A stretch of DNA of 21,617 nt from RUG11783 sp964599695 (GTDB lineage: Bacteria; Bacillota; Clostridia; Oscillospirales; Ruminococcaceae), in the NCBI GenBank assembly GCA_964599695.1, contig CAZRGP010000037.1:1-21617 (forward strand), written 5' to 3'. The first letter of the stretch is position 1. Each line of letters starts with the position of its first letter. The position numbers and the translations under genes were made by a program. A model generated the notes under the pieces. That model searched no databases. It saw only the letters and a list, made by a program, of their open reading frames with translations, and was not told the DNA's origin. Shown here in pieces: positions 21,527 through 21,617 of the stretch.

Positions 21527-21617
21527 ATGTTCAAGAAAAATGTCGACAAGTACAACCGCTTCAGGAATATCACTGTCGGATTCAGGGTGTCCCCTGAAGA
21601 AAACGAGCAGATCAACA
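21527..21617 (+). CDS. Mobilisation-type protein (MobC-like), 5' part only
   Basis: Only 30 codons are present before the window ends. The start MFKKNVDKYNRFRN followed by TVGFRVSPEENEQIN resembles the ribbon-helix-helix N-terminus of small plasmid mobilisation (MobC-like) proteins that help a relaxase at oriT. It begins 1 bp after the integrase stop, with AAAGGAACC as ribosome binding site, so it is in the same operon. If correct, the element is mobilisable. The relaxase would be expected downstream of the window. The call rests on a short stretch. Confidence 0.55.
   Translation, partial: MFKKNVDKYNRFRNITVGFRVSPEENEQIN

Overview
The window looks like chromosomal DNA of an anaerobic Clostridia-type Firmicute, followed at its right end by the start of an integrated mobile element. 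The main pointers are an IspH fused to a ribosomal-S1-like domain array (a Clostridia trait), a feoA-feoA-feoB iron importer with a DtxR-type regulator, acetate kinase next to tmcAL, strong AGGAGG ribosome binding sites, and a typical sigma-A promoter and terminator style. I cannot name the species.

Layout. From 91 to 10200 almost everything is on the minus strand and tightly packed. Reading from the right: tmcAL, tsaE, tsaB, rpiB, a small two-helix membrane protein gene and a GtrB-like glycosyltransferase gene, closed by a terminator at 6248-6276. A second run, with its own extended -10 promoter near 6221, holds cardiolipin synthase, a flavodoxin-like reductase, a BaiN/HI0933-type flavoprotein, cmk and ispH-S1. 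The 90-bp gap 10201-10290 is a divergent promoter region: tmcAL leaves to the left and ackA (10291-11493) to the right. ackA ends in a strong hairpin terminator followed by a second perfect hairpin.

The iron block (11707-15350) has feoA, feoA and feoB on the minus strand and a divergent 127-aa DtxR-family regulator. Three 16-bp boxes of the form RTWAGC-N4-GCTAAC sit in this locus. Two bracket a near-consensus promoter in front of the first feoA, and one lies just upstream of feoB. The regulator carries DtxR-type (Met/Cys/Glu/His) rather than MntR-type metal ligands, which supports an Fe(II)-responsive circuit. A bidirectional terminator separates it from the minus-strand pair cysK-mnmA (15440-17431).

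From 17610 on the plus strand come xpt and a guaA that encodes only the ATP-pyrophosphatase and dimerisation parts of GMP synthase, with no glutaminase domain. Together these two would feed guanine and xanthine into GMP.

Directly after guaA the DNA becomes visibly more AT-rich and changes character: a Cro/C1-type (XRE) regulator gene (minus), a strong promoter, a GC-rich repeat-laden leader, a small excisionase-like winged-helix gene, a tyrosine integrase and the first 30 codons of a mobilisation-type protein. The 3' end of guaA is a known integration hotspot for genomic islands, so 19170 onwards is best read as the left end of an integrative, probably mobilisable, element whose far end lies outside the window. 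Its most interesting part is the structured leader at about 20121-20230.
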